From: Rheinheimera sp.
GTDB taxonomy: Bacteria > Pseudomonadota > Gammaproteobacteria > Enterobacterales > Alteromonadaceae
Direction: 5' to 3'
Assembly (NCBI GenBank): GCA_003482455.1
Contig: DMYW01000002.1
Location: 123,719 to 187,718, forward strand
DNA length: 64,000 nt
Shown here: piece after piece, positions 51,282 through 60,864 of the stretch
How the letters are laid out: the number at the start of each line of letters is the position of its first letter
Position numbering within the stretch: the stretch's first letter is position 1
Translations under genes and position numbers: made by a program
Notes under the pieces: model-generated
What the model was told of the DNA's origin: nothing
Seen by the model: only the letters and a program-made list of their open reading frames with translations
The model's database searches: none

Positions 51282-52487
51282 ATGCACCTGAAACGAACCC
51301 TGCTAGCCTTGGCGTTTGGTTGTGTACTGCCAGCGGCAACTGCCAACAGCGCCACAACTACCACCAGCAATACCGTCACCGCGGCATCCAACAGCAGCAC
51401 CCGCTTGCCGGCGCTCGTCAGCGAAAAAGTCAGCACGCTGATGCAACAACAACAGATCCCCGGCATGGCCGTCGCGGTGTTGTGGCACGGTCAAACCTAC
51501 CTGTATGAATTTGGCGTGGCCGATGTGGCCAGCAAACGCCCGGTCACCGCAGACACCTTGTTTGAAGTAGGATCGCTCACCAAAACCTTTAATGGCGTGT
51601 TGTCGGCGATGGCGCTGCAACGCGGCGATATTAAGCTGAGCGATCCGGTCAGCAACTACTGGCCAGAACTCAGTGGCAAAGCATGGCAAGGTATTCAGCT
51701 GCTGCATTTAGCCACGTATACCGCCGGTGGTTTGCCGCTGCAGTTTCCAGATGAGGTGCATGATGACGCCTCGATGCGTGCGTTTTACCGCCACTGGCAA
51801 CCTAAGTTCGCGCCTGGGGAACAGCGCGTCTACGCCAACACCAGCATTGGGTTATTCGGCCATTTGGCACTGCAATCCTCCAAGCTGTCGTACGGCGAGG
51901 CGCTGCAACAGCAGTTATTAACCCCGCTTAAATTAGACCACACCTATACCCAAGTGCCTCAATCAGCGCTGGCCCATTACGCCTTTGGGTATGACGAAGG
52001 CAAAGCCGTGCGAGGCGGCCGCGGCATGTTGTCGGATGAAGCCGGCGGCATGAAATCGACCGTGCGCGATTTAGCCCGCTGGCTGGATGTGCAGCTCAAT
52101 CCAAGCCAAGTCAACAACGCTACGCTTAGCAAAGCCTTCACACTGGCGCAGCAGCGCTACGCCAGTGCCGGCCAGATGTATCAGGGCCTTGGCTGGGAAA
52201 TGTTGGACTATCCTGTGTCGCTCGATAGCCTCAAAGCCATGACAGATCCAAGTTTTATTGGCGGCGCTAAAGCCCAGTTGATTCAACCCGCCGGGGCGGT
52301 AAAAGCTAGCTCCTGGGTGCATAAAACCGGCGCCACCGCTGGATTTTCCGCGTATGCCGCGATGATCCCAAGTGAGCAAGCGGGGATGGTGATTTTGGCC
52401 AACAAACGTTACCCCAATGCACTTCGCGTCACGCTGGCGCATCAGGTGCTGACCGGGTTGGTGCAAGGCACGGTTACTGTGGAGTAG
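51282..52487 (+). CDS. ampC: Class C beta-lactamase
   Basis: The 401-residue serine beta-lactamase has a signal peptide of about 22 residues plus a Thr/Ser/Asn-rich extension before the mature fold. The catalytic motifs are spaced as in class C: SLTK (Ser98, Lys101), YANTS (Tyr184, Asn186) and HKTG (Lys348). The 86-residue Ser-to-Tyr spacing and 250-residue Ser-to-Lys spacing agree with the numbered enzymes (Ser64, Tyr150, Lys315). The periplasmic product would hydrolyse cephalosporins and penicillins. Inducibility is expected because ampR is adjacent. It ends with its own terminator. Confidence 0.94.
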   Translation: MHLKRTLLALAFGCVLPAATANSATTTTSNTVTAASNSSTRLPALVSEKVSTLMQQQQIPGMAVAVLWHGQTYLYEFGVADVASKRPVTADTLFEVGSLTKTFNGVLSAMALQRGDIKLSDPVSNYWPELSGKAWQGIQLLHLATYTAGGLPLQFPDEVHDDASMRAFYRHWQPKFAPGEQRVYANTSIGLFGHLALQSSKLSYGEALQQQLLTPLKLDHTYTQVPQSALAHYAFGYDEGKAVRGGRGMLSDEAGGMKSTVRDLARWLDVQLNPSQVNNATLSKAFTLAQQRYASAGQMYQGLGWEMLDYPVSLDSLKAMTDPSFIGGAKAQLIQPAGAVKASSWVHKTGATAGFSAYAAMIPSEQAGMVILANKRYPNALRVTLAHQVLTGLVQGTVTVE

Positions 52488-52569
52488 AAATAACGCTTTT
52501 GGCATGGCTTTAGCACAAACGCCGCCGTCAGGCTGGCAGCGCCGCGATAAAGCGCAGGGGCACAGAACC

Positions 52570-52595
52570 AACGCCAGCATTTGCTGGCGTTTTTG
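52570..52595 (+). terminator. Terminator after ampC
   Basis: AACGCCAGC-ATTT-GCTGGCGTT is a perfect 9-base stem followed by TTTG, 82 bases after the stop codon. Confidence 0.8.
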
Positions 52596-52734
52596 CTTGG
52601 CTTAGGGTGCGCTTTGAGTCTGGAGCCTGCAGTTTCGCGAAACGCAGAAGTAGTATTCGCACATCACGCCCGCAGGCTTTCTCGCCGAGGCGATCAACGC
52701 AGCTGAGTTTTCCACTCAGCTGCGCGCATACAAC

Positions 52735-53208
52735 TTATTGCGCCGCTTTTTTTGCGCGCACTGCTGCACTGACAATCGGCAGCGTTGCTTGGTCGATGCA
52801 TTTTTGAATGACCGCAGGCGAAGTTCCCGGCTGTTGTTGGCACTGTTTCGCCGCCGCCAGCAGCGCCGCAGTGGACGTAGGACTATCAATGCCCGCCATT
52901 TCGGTCAAACAAAGGTTAAAGAAAAAGCCACGGCTGGCTGGCACATTTAAGCCGCGATCTTGATAGGCGAACTTGAACAAATGCTGCGGCACTTCTTGCC
53001 GCCATTCGGCAATGGTCGACCCCGGATAACGCTGGCGCATCGCCTGCTCGGCTTTGTCGCGCGGTACCCCCGATTGATACACCTCGACCATCGCCTCAAT
53101 CGCGTTGGCTTGCTTGACGCAAATTTGTCTTGGATCGTCAGCGGTAGAGTCGGCGTTGGCGTGGCTGGCTAATAGCGCCAGCACAATCGCGTATCTGTTT
53201 AGTCCCAT
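52735..53208 (-). CDS. Hypothetical secreted protein
   Basis: The 157-residue protein has a short signal peptide (MGLNRYAIVLALLASHANA) and an unrecognised helical domain with three cysteines (QICVKQANAI, FFNLCLTEMA, KQCQQQPGTS and QKCIDQAT). AAGGAGCATCGCC places a good ribosome site before the ATG. No paralogue is seen in the window. Confidence 0.6.
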   Translation of the reverse strand: MGLNRYAIVLALLASHANADSTADDPRQICVKQANAIEAMVEVYQSGVPRDKAEQAMRQRYPGSTIAEWRQEVPQHLFKFAYQDRGLNVPASRGFFFNLCLTEMAGIDSPTSTAALLAAAKQCQQQPGTSPAVIQKCIDQATLPIVSAAVRAKKAAQ

Positions 53209-53320
53209 GGCGATGCTCCTTGGCCTTACGGCCTTTCATTCGTGGCTTTTCAGCCTGCTATACACTGGCGCCCTTGCGGCGTTCGCTTTGAAATTGTGAA
53301 TAACTCTGTGCGCCACACCT

Positions 53321-54151
53321 TTATGGCTTGGCGGTGACAGGGCGGTACTCTCGGCCATCAAATTGCCAAGTTTGTTGCGTCACCACCGGCGGTTCGGTTG
53401 CCGCGCAATCAGCAAGCGACTCTAGCAACATGCCCGGTAGTTGTTTGCTGGTGGTGGTAAAAATTAAGTCCAGCAAGCCATGATGACGAGCGTTGCCAAG
53501 CTTAATCTCAGTGTTGCTGGCTTTACCGGCGTTGACGCAGTTGGCCGCGTTGGCGGCTCTGTCGGTTTCTTCGGTGGCTACGGTGTGGCGCTTGAGCACC
53601 CAGTCGATGGATTTTTCGCTCAGCACAAACAAGCTGTAGTCGTCTTGGCCAATGTCAGCATCACAAGCACTGCAATGACTGCTGTTGGCACTGGTGACCG
53701 CAAAACCACCGAGTTTGGAGGTGATCCCCGATAGGCTCAGGTCAAACGTGATGCCACTGAGCGTATAGCCGCCCGTTTCACCGGCCCCCGGAAAATAGCC
53801 TTCCGCAAACACTTCGGCGTCGTTGTTAATTTGCAGCAAGTGCAAGTCCAACTCGCCTTGTTGTTCGAAGCGTCCCGGCGTTTTGCTCGGTTGCATCACG
53901 GCCACCAGCGCAGTGTATTCATCAAACGGCAGGTACTGACAGGCGGTAAACACGTTGTCAGGGTAACCACCATCCTCTGTCATCACCCCCAGTCGTTTGA
54001 GCAGCGTGTATTGCGCGCCGTTTTCGCAGGGGTCATTGGCAGGCTCAACGGGTGTGGGCGCAGAGCCAGTTGTCGTCTGTAAGTCGAGTGACGATGCTAC
54101 GACTGGGGCTGCGGCGGCAAGGAGTAGCAACAAAATCCGAGAAAACATCAT
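53321..54151 (-). CDS. Hypothetical exported protein
   Basis: The 276-residue protein begins with a signal peptide (MMFSRILLLLLAAAAPVVAS) and has no recognised domain. It contains scattered cysteines (DPCENGAQY, FTACQYLP, SHCSACDAD, AANCVNAG, LADCAATE) that may form disulfides in the periplasm. A central beta-rich part includes GYTLSGITFDLSLSGITSK and a late TWQFDGREYRPV. Ribosome site AAGGATCATG surrounds the start. Confidence 0.55.
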   Translation of the reverse strand: MMFSRILLLLLAAAAPVVASSLDLQTTTGSAPTPVEPANDPCENGAQYTLLKRLGVMTEDGGYPDNVFTACQYLPFDEYTALVAVMQPSKTPGRFEQQGELDLHLLQINNDAEVFAEGYFPGAGETGGYTLSGITFDLSLSGITSKLGGFAVTSANSSHCSACDADIGQDDYSLFVLSEKSIDWVLKRHTVATEETDRAANAANCVNAGKASNTEIKLGNARHHGLLDLIFTTTSKQLPGMLLESLADCAATEPPVVTQQTWQFDGREYRPVTAKP

Positions 54152-54545
54152 GATCCTTCTTCCAACACGGGGGCAGCGATGACAAGCGCTGCCACAACAA
54201 CTATGCAGCTTGACGACTTTTACTTAACATAAGACATCGCTGTTGCGCCTGCAATCTCGTCCCTACATCCGGAAATAACCAGTCCGGCGTACTTGGCTAA
54301 AAGCGCGCATTTGCTGAACTATGTGCAGCTTTAGTCTTAACGTCCATCCGGCAAAAACAGCCAAGACATCCAGATAACTTGTTGATATTATGTGAACTTG
54401 ACGCTTTTTTCAGCTGCGTCATCCAAGCTGTCACATGCGGGGTTTACACTTGCCTGATGCGCTGGATTGCGCTGACAAATCGCGCATTTGCTACGCACTG
54501 TATGCTATGGTTTTCCCACGATAAAACACTAAGGAGCATGTCAGG
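54152..54545. other. Divergent intergenic region
   Basis: This 394-base gap lies between divergent secreted-protein genes. An AT-rich block near 54370-54420 and a purine-rich AAGGAG at 54531 are the only points of note. No repeat unit is seen. Confidence 0.5.
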
Positions 54546-56783
54546 ATGACATTACTCAGATCCGTTTTTATGTTCGTCGTGCTGCTGCTCGGTAGCGGCT
54601 GTGGCGGTTCGTCCAGTTCCGACGACACCTCAATCTCAATTTCGACCAACAAATTGGACTTTGCCGCTGTGCAAAATTCCACCACGCCACAAACGGCTGT
54701 GGTGGATGTGAAATTCCAAGGTGATGGTGCCATCGTCGGATATCCAACTGGGGTTACACCAGCGCCTTGGTTAACCATTCAAGTGCTCAGCACCACTTCG
54801 GCCAACGCCAAAGTGCAGTTCGGTCTGGTCACCTCACAAGCCCCCGGCAAATACAGCACTACAGTGCGTTTTTTAACTGGCAAAGACGATGGCTCAGCAC
54901 AGAAATATGTCGATTTAGCCGTGACTGCCGAGATTTTCGCGCCCTTTAGCGCCACAGCCCCAACATTAGCCTTCACACAAATCATCGGTGCCGAAGCGCA
55001 AACCACGCCGCTGCTTGGCCACGAGCTGACGATTGTCGGTGACAAAGCGACATGGAACATCACGTCCAATGTGGATTGGCTGACCTTTAGCAAAACCTCA
55101 GGCACAGGCCCGGCCAAAGTGGCGGTGACTGTGACCAAAAACGCGGGTGCAGGCACTGGCCAGATCACCGTGACAGACAGTCAATCGGGCGCTGCAAAAC
55201 AATTTGCCGTGACCGTGACGCGTACCGCCAATCAACTGAAAGTAACGCCGCAAGCGCTGAGCTTTAGTGTTGGCATGACCACCACGCTGGAACAGCTGGC
55301 AACGCCGCTGACACTAACGGATACCTTAAACAGTGCGGTGGCCAACGCCGCCGTCGCTTGGAGCTTTAAATCCGCCAGCGCGCCGTGGTTACTGGTGAAT
55401 GTCAGCAGCGGCACCAGCGAAACAGCCCAAACGGTGCAAGTCTCCATCGACCCAACCACGTCAGCACTAGCCAGCGGCACTTACAACGAGAAATTGCTGT
55501 TTAGTTACACAGGTTCCGACAGTGTGCAGCGCGATCTCGAAGTGCCAGTGACAGTGACGTCCACGTTACCGGCTATCAGCATAGTTGCGCCATTCCAACT
55601 GCCCAGCCAAGCCGGCACCATGTTGCTGCGTGGTGTTGGGTTTAACACCTTAACGGGCGCCAACAAGGTGAAAATTGGCCAGACGTCGTTCAACATTGCT
55701 GGGCGTGACAGTGACACGCAGCTGCGCGTGACGCATACCGGTTTTGCGCCAGGTAGTTATACGGTCGCGCTGGAAACCACCTCGGTCCTGCCACTGCAAC
55801 AAGGCAATTTTGTGGTGCCTGCAGCGCCCACACCAACGGCGCAAGTGCTGAACGCGCCGGGTTCACGCTCTTTGATGGTGTTTGATTACGAGCGTTATCA
55901 ACTGTACGCCTACAATGAAACATCACAAGCCATTGAAGTGATTAGCCATAACGCAGGGACTTGGCAAATCAGCAAAACAGTACCGATGACCAATGTGCTA
56001 GATCTGACGTTAACAAAAGACTCTAAACAGCTGCTCATCGCCAAAGGTGCTGAACTGTGGAGTATCGATCTGACGAACGCTGAGTGGCCGAGCGCGCTGC
56101 TGTATTCACAATCCGGCTCGAGTTGTGGTCTGCGCTTTAGCGATATTGCGACTTTAAATGACAACAAAGTCGCTATCGCGCTGCAGTACGCTGCGTGTTC
56201 AGGATTCACCTCGGTGCACATGTACGACTTAACCAACAACCGTATTTTTGGCACCTATATGTCGTTTATGCCGTCGGTGGCTGCATCGGCAGATGGCAGT
56301 CGCTTGCTGATCGGTCAAAATGGCATTTCACCGGAGCAATCGGTGCAACTGCTCGACACCGTCAATTACCAGCTGATCAACGCTGACGTCCCACGCAGCG
56401 TGTCCAATCCGCAGCTTAACCGCGATGGTTCGCGCCTGTTGATTAACGATTTTGAAGTGCTAAATGGCGCGGTCGCAACGGTCGGGACCTTGGATGACGG
56501 CACGACCAAATTACGTCGTGCACAGCTAAGCCAAACCAGCAACCGTGCTTATGTGCTGAAGTTTGATAGCCCGCGCAGCCAAGCACCGACTATTGACGTG
56601 ATTAATACCGGCACTATCACGGCTGGAGCCCTGCCCGTGGAGCGGACTATTGCGCTAGATGACATCAGCGAAGAGTTTGAATTGTTGAACAATCCACTAC
56701 TGGTGACGCCAGACGACAAGTTGCTGTTTATTACAGTTCCTGGTCGCATCTACATCAAACCAGTGGCGGCTGCGGTGAATTAA
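54546..56783 (+). CDS. Large lipoprotein with BACON-like domains and a propeller-like C-terminus
   Basis: The 745-residue protein has a lipoprotein signal (FVVLLLGSGCGGSSSSDD). Two or three immunoglobulin-like repeats of the BACON type follow (ISTNKLDFAAVQNSTTPQTA, TLAFTQIIGAEAQTTPLLGH, LKVTPQALSFSVGMTTTLEQ), each about 100 residues with ATWNITSNVDWLTFS-like motifs. An IPT/TIG-like segment is next (LRGVGFNTLTGANKVKIGQ), then about 300 residues of repeating strands (SRSLMVFDYERYQLYAYNET, VAASADGSRLLIGQNG) resembling a beta-propeller. BACON domains are found on surface proteins that bind glycans or mucin. AAGGAGCATGTCAGG precedes the ATG. Confidence 0.75.
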   Translation: MTLLRSVFMFVVLLLGSGCGGSSSSDDTSISISTNKLDFAAVQNSTTPQTAVVDVKFQGDGAIVGYPTGVTPAPWLTIQVLSTTSANAKVQFGLVTSQAPGKYSTTVRFLTGKDDGSAQKYVDLAVTAEIFAPFSATAPTLAFTQIIGAEAQTTPLLGHELTIVGDKATWNITSNVDWLTFSKTSGTGPAKVAVTVTKNAGAGTGQITVTDSQSGAAKQFAVTVTRTANQLKVTPQALSFSVGMTTTLEQLATPLTLTDTLNSAVANAAVAWSFKSASAPWLLVNVSSGTSETAQTVQVSIDPTTSALASGTYNEKLLFSYTGSDSVQRDLEVPVTVTSTLPAISIVAPFQLPSQAGTMLLRGVGFNTLTGANKVKIGQTSFNIAGRDSDTQLRVTHTGFAPGSYTVALETTSVLPLQQGNFVVPAAPTPTAQVLNAPGSRSLMVFDYERYQLYAYNETSQAIEVISHNAGTWQISKTVPMTNVLDLTLTKDSKQLLIAKGAELWSIDLTNAEWPSALLYSQSGSSCGLRFSDIATLNDNKVAIALQYAACSGFTSVHMYDLTNNRIFGTYMSFMPSVAASADGSRLLIGQNGISPEQSVQLLDTVNYQLINADVPRSVSNPQLNRDGSRLLINDFEVLNGAVATVGTLDDGTTKLRRAQLSQTSNRAYVLKFDSPRSQAPTIDVINTGTITAGALPVERTIALDDISEEFELLNNPLLVTPDDKLLFITVPGRIYIKPVAAAVN

Positions 56784-56816
56784 TTCGATTTCTCTATCTA
56801 GGCTTTCCGTACCAGA

Positions 56817-56846
56817 ATGCTGCGGCTAACCCCGCAGCATTTTTTT
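56817..56846 (+). terminator. Terminator after the BACON-like lipoprotein gene
   Basis: ATGCTGCGG-CTAACC-CCGCAGCAT is a perfect 9-base stem followed by seven T. Confidence 0.85.
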
Positions 56847-56883
56847 GACTACAGCCACAGCGTGTAACCACCACAGGCATCAC

Positions 56884-57312
56884 TTACCGTGTGCTCTGGG
56901 GCAGCGCCAGCTTGCCTAAATGGGCTTGCAACAACGCATGTTGTTGAAGCATCGACAACTTGATTTTTGCACACGACATAGCAACCACTGCACATACGGG
57001 TGCCAGTAAATAGGCCAGTGGACTAAGTTGCAACAGCCAGCAACCTAACAGGTGCAGTGCAGCAGCCAGCACACCAACCGGCAGCCGTGCTTTGAGTTGA
57101 TAAGGCGCACCGGCAAAACGCGCAAACCAGCCCATGATGGCGGCCGGCAAGAGCAGCATCCACAGATACATGCCACCCATTGTCGCAAACACCACATACA
57201 AGGCCGCTGCGGGCATAGCTCCACCAATGGCGCCGCCAAAGGCGATCCACGGTCTTTGTTGTTGCGTCAATTGCTGATATGCAGTTTGTAATTCTTCGAT
57301 GCTGTATTTCAT
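56884..57312 (-). CDS. Hypothetical small membrane protein
   Basis: The 142-residue protein has a short helical N-terminus (YSIEELQTAYQQLTQQQRPW) and three or four helices (AAALYVVFATMGGMYLWMLL, VGVLAAALHLLGCWLLQLS, LAYLLAPVCAVVAMSCAKI). The family is not recognised. The ATG at 57312 has AAGGAC 9 bases upstream; an extended frame to 57402 is possible but unlikely. Confidence 0.6.
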   Translation of the reverse strand: MKYSIEELQTAYQQLTQQQRPWIAFGGAIGGAMPAAALYVVFATMGGMYLWMLLLPAAIMGWFARFAGAPYQLKARLPVGVLAAALHLLGCWLLQLSPLAYLLAPVCAVVAMSCAKIKLSMLQQHALLQAHLGKLALPQSTR

Positions 57313-57449
57313 CAGTGATGTCCTTGTTGTTTTTTTGAGTCCAAAACGGCCACCAGAGACCCGCACTTTTACGGGGTTGGCCCAGCTGTTAACGGTTGAC
57401 ATGATGGCGGCGCCCCTTGCTGCAACATGGCTGCGACTTGTTGGTCATG

Positions 57450-58028
57450 CTATGCCCACACCAGCCAACAAACCAGCGCCAAATGCACCATCACCGTCAG
57501 CGAAAACATCGCGCGAAATTCAAGTTTCACCGATTTATGTCGTAGCCGTTGCTGTGCAAGCAAAGCCCCCGGCCAGCCACCAAGCAGTGCCAGTAGGTGT
57601 AAAGTGCTTTCGGCGATCCGCCATTGCCCTCGCTGCGCCGCCCGCTTATCTTGGGCATAAGCCATGTAACTAACAAAGCTAAGTAAAACCACTGACACGG
57701 GCACTAGCAGCGGCAAACGATCGACCAGGCTCCACCAGCATAACCATGCAAAAAATCCGAGGATCAAGTAGAGACTGAGCGAACTAATTTGATGTGGGCA
57801 CGGGGTTGTTGCACTTTTGACATTCGAAAACGACACCCGCACTGCTTGCCAACGACCGCGCGCGTCTTTGCTGAGTTCATAGATCAGCATGTCGCCGTCT
57901 ACTGGCCGTTTGGGCTTGCTGTCAAAGGCATTGATATGCACAAAGGCCCGCTCACCGCCACCAATAGGCTCGACAAAACCAAAGCCCTTGCCGTCATCCC
58001 ATTGCGTTAATTTTCCTTTGTAGCGCAT
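57450..58028 (-). CDS. Cold-shock-domain plus DUF1294 membrane protein
   Basis: The 192-residue protein fuses an N-terminal cold-shock-like domain (GKLTQWDDGKGFGFVEPIGG, ERAFVHINAF; RNP1- and RNP2-like motifs) to a C-terminal DUF1294 region with helices (LYLILGFFAWLCWWSL, LLVPVSVVLLSFVSYMAYAQ) and the AYAQDKRAAQRGQWRI signature, ending LLALLGGWPGALLAQQRLRH. The fusion is common in proteobacteria and uncharacterised. AGGAAAAAC precedes the ATG. Confidence 0.85.
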   Translation of the reverse strand: MRYKGKLTQWDDGKGFGFVEPIGGGERAFVHINAFDSKPKRPVDGDMLIYELSKDARGRWQAVRVSFSNVKSATTPCPHQISSLSLYLILGFFAWLCWWSLVDRLPLLVPVSVVLLSFVSYMAYAQDKRAAQRGQWRIAESTLHLLALLGGWPGALLAQQRLRHKSVKLEFRAMFSLTVMVHLALVCWLVWA

Positions 58029-58137
58029 GTTTTTCCTTAAACTGCGGTCGATACGAACGGCGAACTGTACCACAGCAGGGGCTACCGCAGTCTAGCTGTC
58101 GCCGTAACTTGGTGCCGACAGCACAGAGCGGATGCAG

Positions 58138-58839
58138 TTATGGCGCAGCGAGGGCTTGGCGTAGCGCCTGCACCACCTCCGCCGGCGTGTCCAAACTAGC
58201 AGCCACATACAAAGGCTGGCCATATTCCACTGCTGATACTGCAACAAAATCAGTTAGTTGCATCTTGCCACGTGCAATAAAACTGGCGGCGGGTGGGTTA
58301 GCGTACGTCAGATCAGCACGTTGGTGATACACCATGCCCCAAACGGCCAAATAGTCGGTGATCAGCGTCAGGTTCTTCCCTTCCACAAAACCTAACGACA
58401 ATAATCGTTGAGCTTCGGCGCTGCCACGCACGGCGACCGCCGTATATTGCAAGGCGTCGGTCGGTTTATTGATCAGTAGCGCTGGCGAACGTTTCGCGGC
58501 GTAAAACTGGTACTGCATAGGCGCGAGCTTGCCCAACCACTGAAACTGCGATTCACGTTCTGCCGTTCTGGCGATCGAAAAAATCAGCGTATTGGGTGCT
58601 TTCTCGGCAATGCTCAAGGCTCGTGGCCATGGCAAGACGCGGATTTTGTACGGGAAACCGGCGCGGTCCAGCATAGCTTTGACTTGCAAATAAGCGGTAC
58701 CGCCGCTCAACTTCCCATTTATCACGACTTGATAAGGCGGTAAATCTTCGGTGACAACATCCAGTGTCGGCATAGGTGCTGCGTGCAACAGATAACTGCT
58801 ACACACCAACACCAACGCACAAAACCAACGTCTGATCAC
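58138..58839 (-). CDS. Periplasmic substrate-binding-like protein
   Basis: A 233-residue extracellular solute-binding protein (SBP_bac_3 type), with signal peptide VIRRWFCALVLVCSSYLLHA and the domain starting MPTLDVVTEDLPPYQVVING. The hinge and lobe motifs WPRALSIAEKAPNTLIFSIA and QYTAVAVRGSAEAQRLLSLG fit the family. The start is a GTG at 58839 because GAGG lies 7 bases upstream; the frame extends further but gives no signal peptide. It is a second solitary member of this group in the window (compare 5589). Confidence 0.7.
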   Translation of the reverse strand: MIRRWFCALVLVCSSYLLHAAPMPTLDVVTEDLPPYQVVINGKLSGGTAYLQVKAMLDRAGFPYKIRVLPWPRALSIAEKAPNTLIFSIARTAERESQFQWLGKLAPMQYQFYAAKRSPALLINKPTDALQYTAVAVRGSAEAQRLLSLGFVEGKNLTLITDYLAVWGMVYHQRADLTYANPPAASFIARGKMQLTDFVAVSAVEYGQPLYVAASLDTPAEVVQALRQALAAP

Positions 58840-58956
58840 CAGCACCACCTCACACTGACGAATGGCGCCTGCCGCACATCCTACCGTGTTAACCATAGCC
58901 ATTGGCGAAGGCCTTGCAACTCAATCGACCGAGCGCTGCGGTTTCCTGTTGTGCCG

Positions 58957-60216
58957 TTAATGTGCCTGAGTCGCGGCTAACTTTAACTTGGCCGCGGCAT
59001 CACCATGGTCGGCCGCGCGTTGATACCATTGCTGCGCCGCGACGAGATCTTGCAGCACGCCAACCCCTTGCTCATACATCAAGCCGACTTGGTATTCGGC
59101 TTTGGCATAGCCGGTCGACGCCACTTCCAGCAGTAAATTAAAGGCGCGCTCGGCATTCGCTGGCACTCCCACCCCTTGACGGTACAACTCAGCAAGCGCC
59201 ATTTGCGCCTCGCGATGCCCATTATCTGCTGCCAACTGATACCAACGAGCCGCCGCTGCTGCATCTTTGGCCACACCTTGGCCGTGGAAGTAGGCTTCGG
59301 CCACTTTCATTTGCGCCTGCCGATCGCGTTTATTGGCCACTTTCAGGTACCAATCAAATGCTGTGGCTGGTTGTTTTGGCACGCCTTTGCCTTGTTCGTA
59401 CAACCCAGCCAGAACCAGCTGAGCTTCGGGCAGGCCTTGTTGGGCGGCTTTTTCGTACCAGATAGCCGCTTGCTGGTCGTTCTGTTTGACGCCTTCGCCA
59501 CGGGCATAGCAGTCTGCCAACAGCAATTGTGACTGCGGCTCTTGTTGCTTGGCGGCTTTTTCGAACCACAACACAGCTTGCGCTGGATCGCGTGTGACGC
59601 CGTAGCCATTTCGGTATTGTTCGCCGAGCACACCTTGCGCCAACGGCAAGCCATGTTCGGCTGCTTGGCGGATCAACGCTGTGCCTTTGACCAAGTCTTT
59701 GTCAGGGCCATACAAATACAGGTAGCCTAAGTTGTAGGTGGCGCCATGACCGCCCAGCGCCGAAGCTTTTTCAAACAACCCACGCGCCTTGGGCAAATCC
59801 ACCGCAACGCCCATGCCTTGCATGTAGATATTCCCGAGACTAATCAACGCCTTGATATGATTTTGCGCACTGGCTTTTTCGTACAATGCAATGGCTTTAT
59901 TGACGTTTTGCGACACGCCATTCCCCGTCAAATAAAAATCTGCCGCAAAGTTTTGGCCATCGGCATTGCCTTGCGCGGCGGCTTTGTCAAACCACTGCAC
60001 CGCCTTCACAAAGTCCGATGGAACGCCTGTGCCATCGGCATAAAGCTCACCCAGCTCCACCTGCGCCTTGGCATCGCCTGCCTCAGCGGCTGTGGTAAAT
60101 TCTTGCAGCGCGCAGCTATAGTTTTTGGTCTGCAAGCACTGCAAGCCTTGAGCGACATCGGCCTGCACCGGCAGCGCTGTAGCCGCCAAAAGCCAGCAGA
60201 GTGGGAGTTGTTTCAT
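58957..60216 (-). CDS. Secreted Sel1-repeat protein
   Basis: The 419-residue protein has a signal peptide (MKQLPLCWLLAATALPVQA) and about ten Sel1-like repeats of about 36 residues, e.g. AQVELGELYADGTGVPSDFV, ALISLGNIYMQGMGVAVDLP and AQMALAELYRQGVGVPANAE. One repeat is shorter (YLYLYGPDKDLVKGTALI). Sel1 repeats form alpha-solenoids that bind other proteins. AAGGAAATGCC precedes the ATG. Many alternative frames on this segment are products of its repetitive codons. Confidence 0.88.
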   Translation of the reverse strand: MKQLPLCWLLAATALPVQADVAQGLQCLQTKNYSCALQEFTTAAEAGDAKAQVELGELYADGTGVPSDFVKAVQWFDKAAAQGNADGQNFAADFYLTGNGVSQNVNKAIALYEKASAQNHIKALISLGNIYMQGMGVAVDLPKARGLFEKASALGGHGATYNLGYLYLYGPDKDLVKGTALIRQAAEHGLPLAQGVLGEQYRNGYGVTRDPAQAVLWFEKAAKQQEPQSQLLLADCYARGEGVKQNDQQAAIWYEKAAQQGLPEAQLVLAGLYEQGKGVPKQPATAFDWYLKVANKRDRQAQMKVAEAYFHGQGVAKDAAAAARWYQLAADNGHREAQMALAELYRQGVGVPANAERAFNLLLEVASTGYAKAEYQVGLMYEQGVGVLQDLVAAQQWYQRAADHGDAAAKLKLAATQAH

Positions 60217-60435
60217 GGCATTTCCTTGAATTATCGCCGTGCACGGACATTCGTGTGGTCGGCATAGCCTTGCCAGCCGAGTCTAGATAGACATTAACAT
60301 TGTTGTTACTTGCTACAACAGCCTGTGGATGAAATCAGTGCACGCTGCTTGGGCACAGCAGCGCTTGAACCTCGCCACCCGAGCTGTTAGTTTCGTGGAG
60401 AACCGGGTTGCTTCACCGCAGGCAAGGGAGAATCC

Positions 60436-60864
60436 ATGAAATTGCTGCTGCAAAAGTTGTTGCTGGCAATCGCGCTGGTGGGGTTGGCAAGTCAGCTGGT
60501 CATAGACTATCGCCAACGAGCCAGCATCAAACGTTTAGTGCAGCTCAACGCCACCTTGTACCCTGCGTTGAAAACCGTGACCCAGGATTGGTCCGATACC
60601 ACGTTGCAACTTTACCTGCATGAAACGGCCTTGGCTGACAAGGGCACTGAGCGCCAGCAGATGCTGCAACAAGCCGCTTATTTAGGGAAGTTTCAAACTT
60701 GCCGAGCGATTGAAGAAATCACGCCACCCAACCCTGACTTGTTCGCGCTGGCAGGGCAATGTCAGTTTGCGCATGGAGCTGCACAGCTACGCGCTTTGTT
60801 TGTCGCCCAAGGCGATGGTTATGCGTTGTATTCGTTGTGGTTTACGCCGGTAGACGGGCATTAA
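60436..60864 (+). CDS. Hypothetical membrane-anchored protein
   Basis: The 142-residue protein has one N-terminal hydrophobic helix (LLLQKLLLAIALVGLASQLV) and a soluble domain with two cysteines (KFQTCRAIEE, LAGQCQFAHG). No family is recognised. AAGGGAGAATCC precedes the ATG. Its 3' end overlaps the convergent lipase-like gene by 23 bases. Confidence 0.55.
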   Translation: MKLLLQKLLLAIALVGLASQLVIDYRQRASIKRLVQLNATLYPALKTVTQDWSDTTLQLYLHETALADKGTERQQMLQQAAYLGKFQTCRAIEEITPPNPDLFALAGQCQFAHGAAQLRALFVAQGDGYALYSLWFTPVDGH

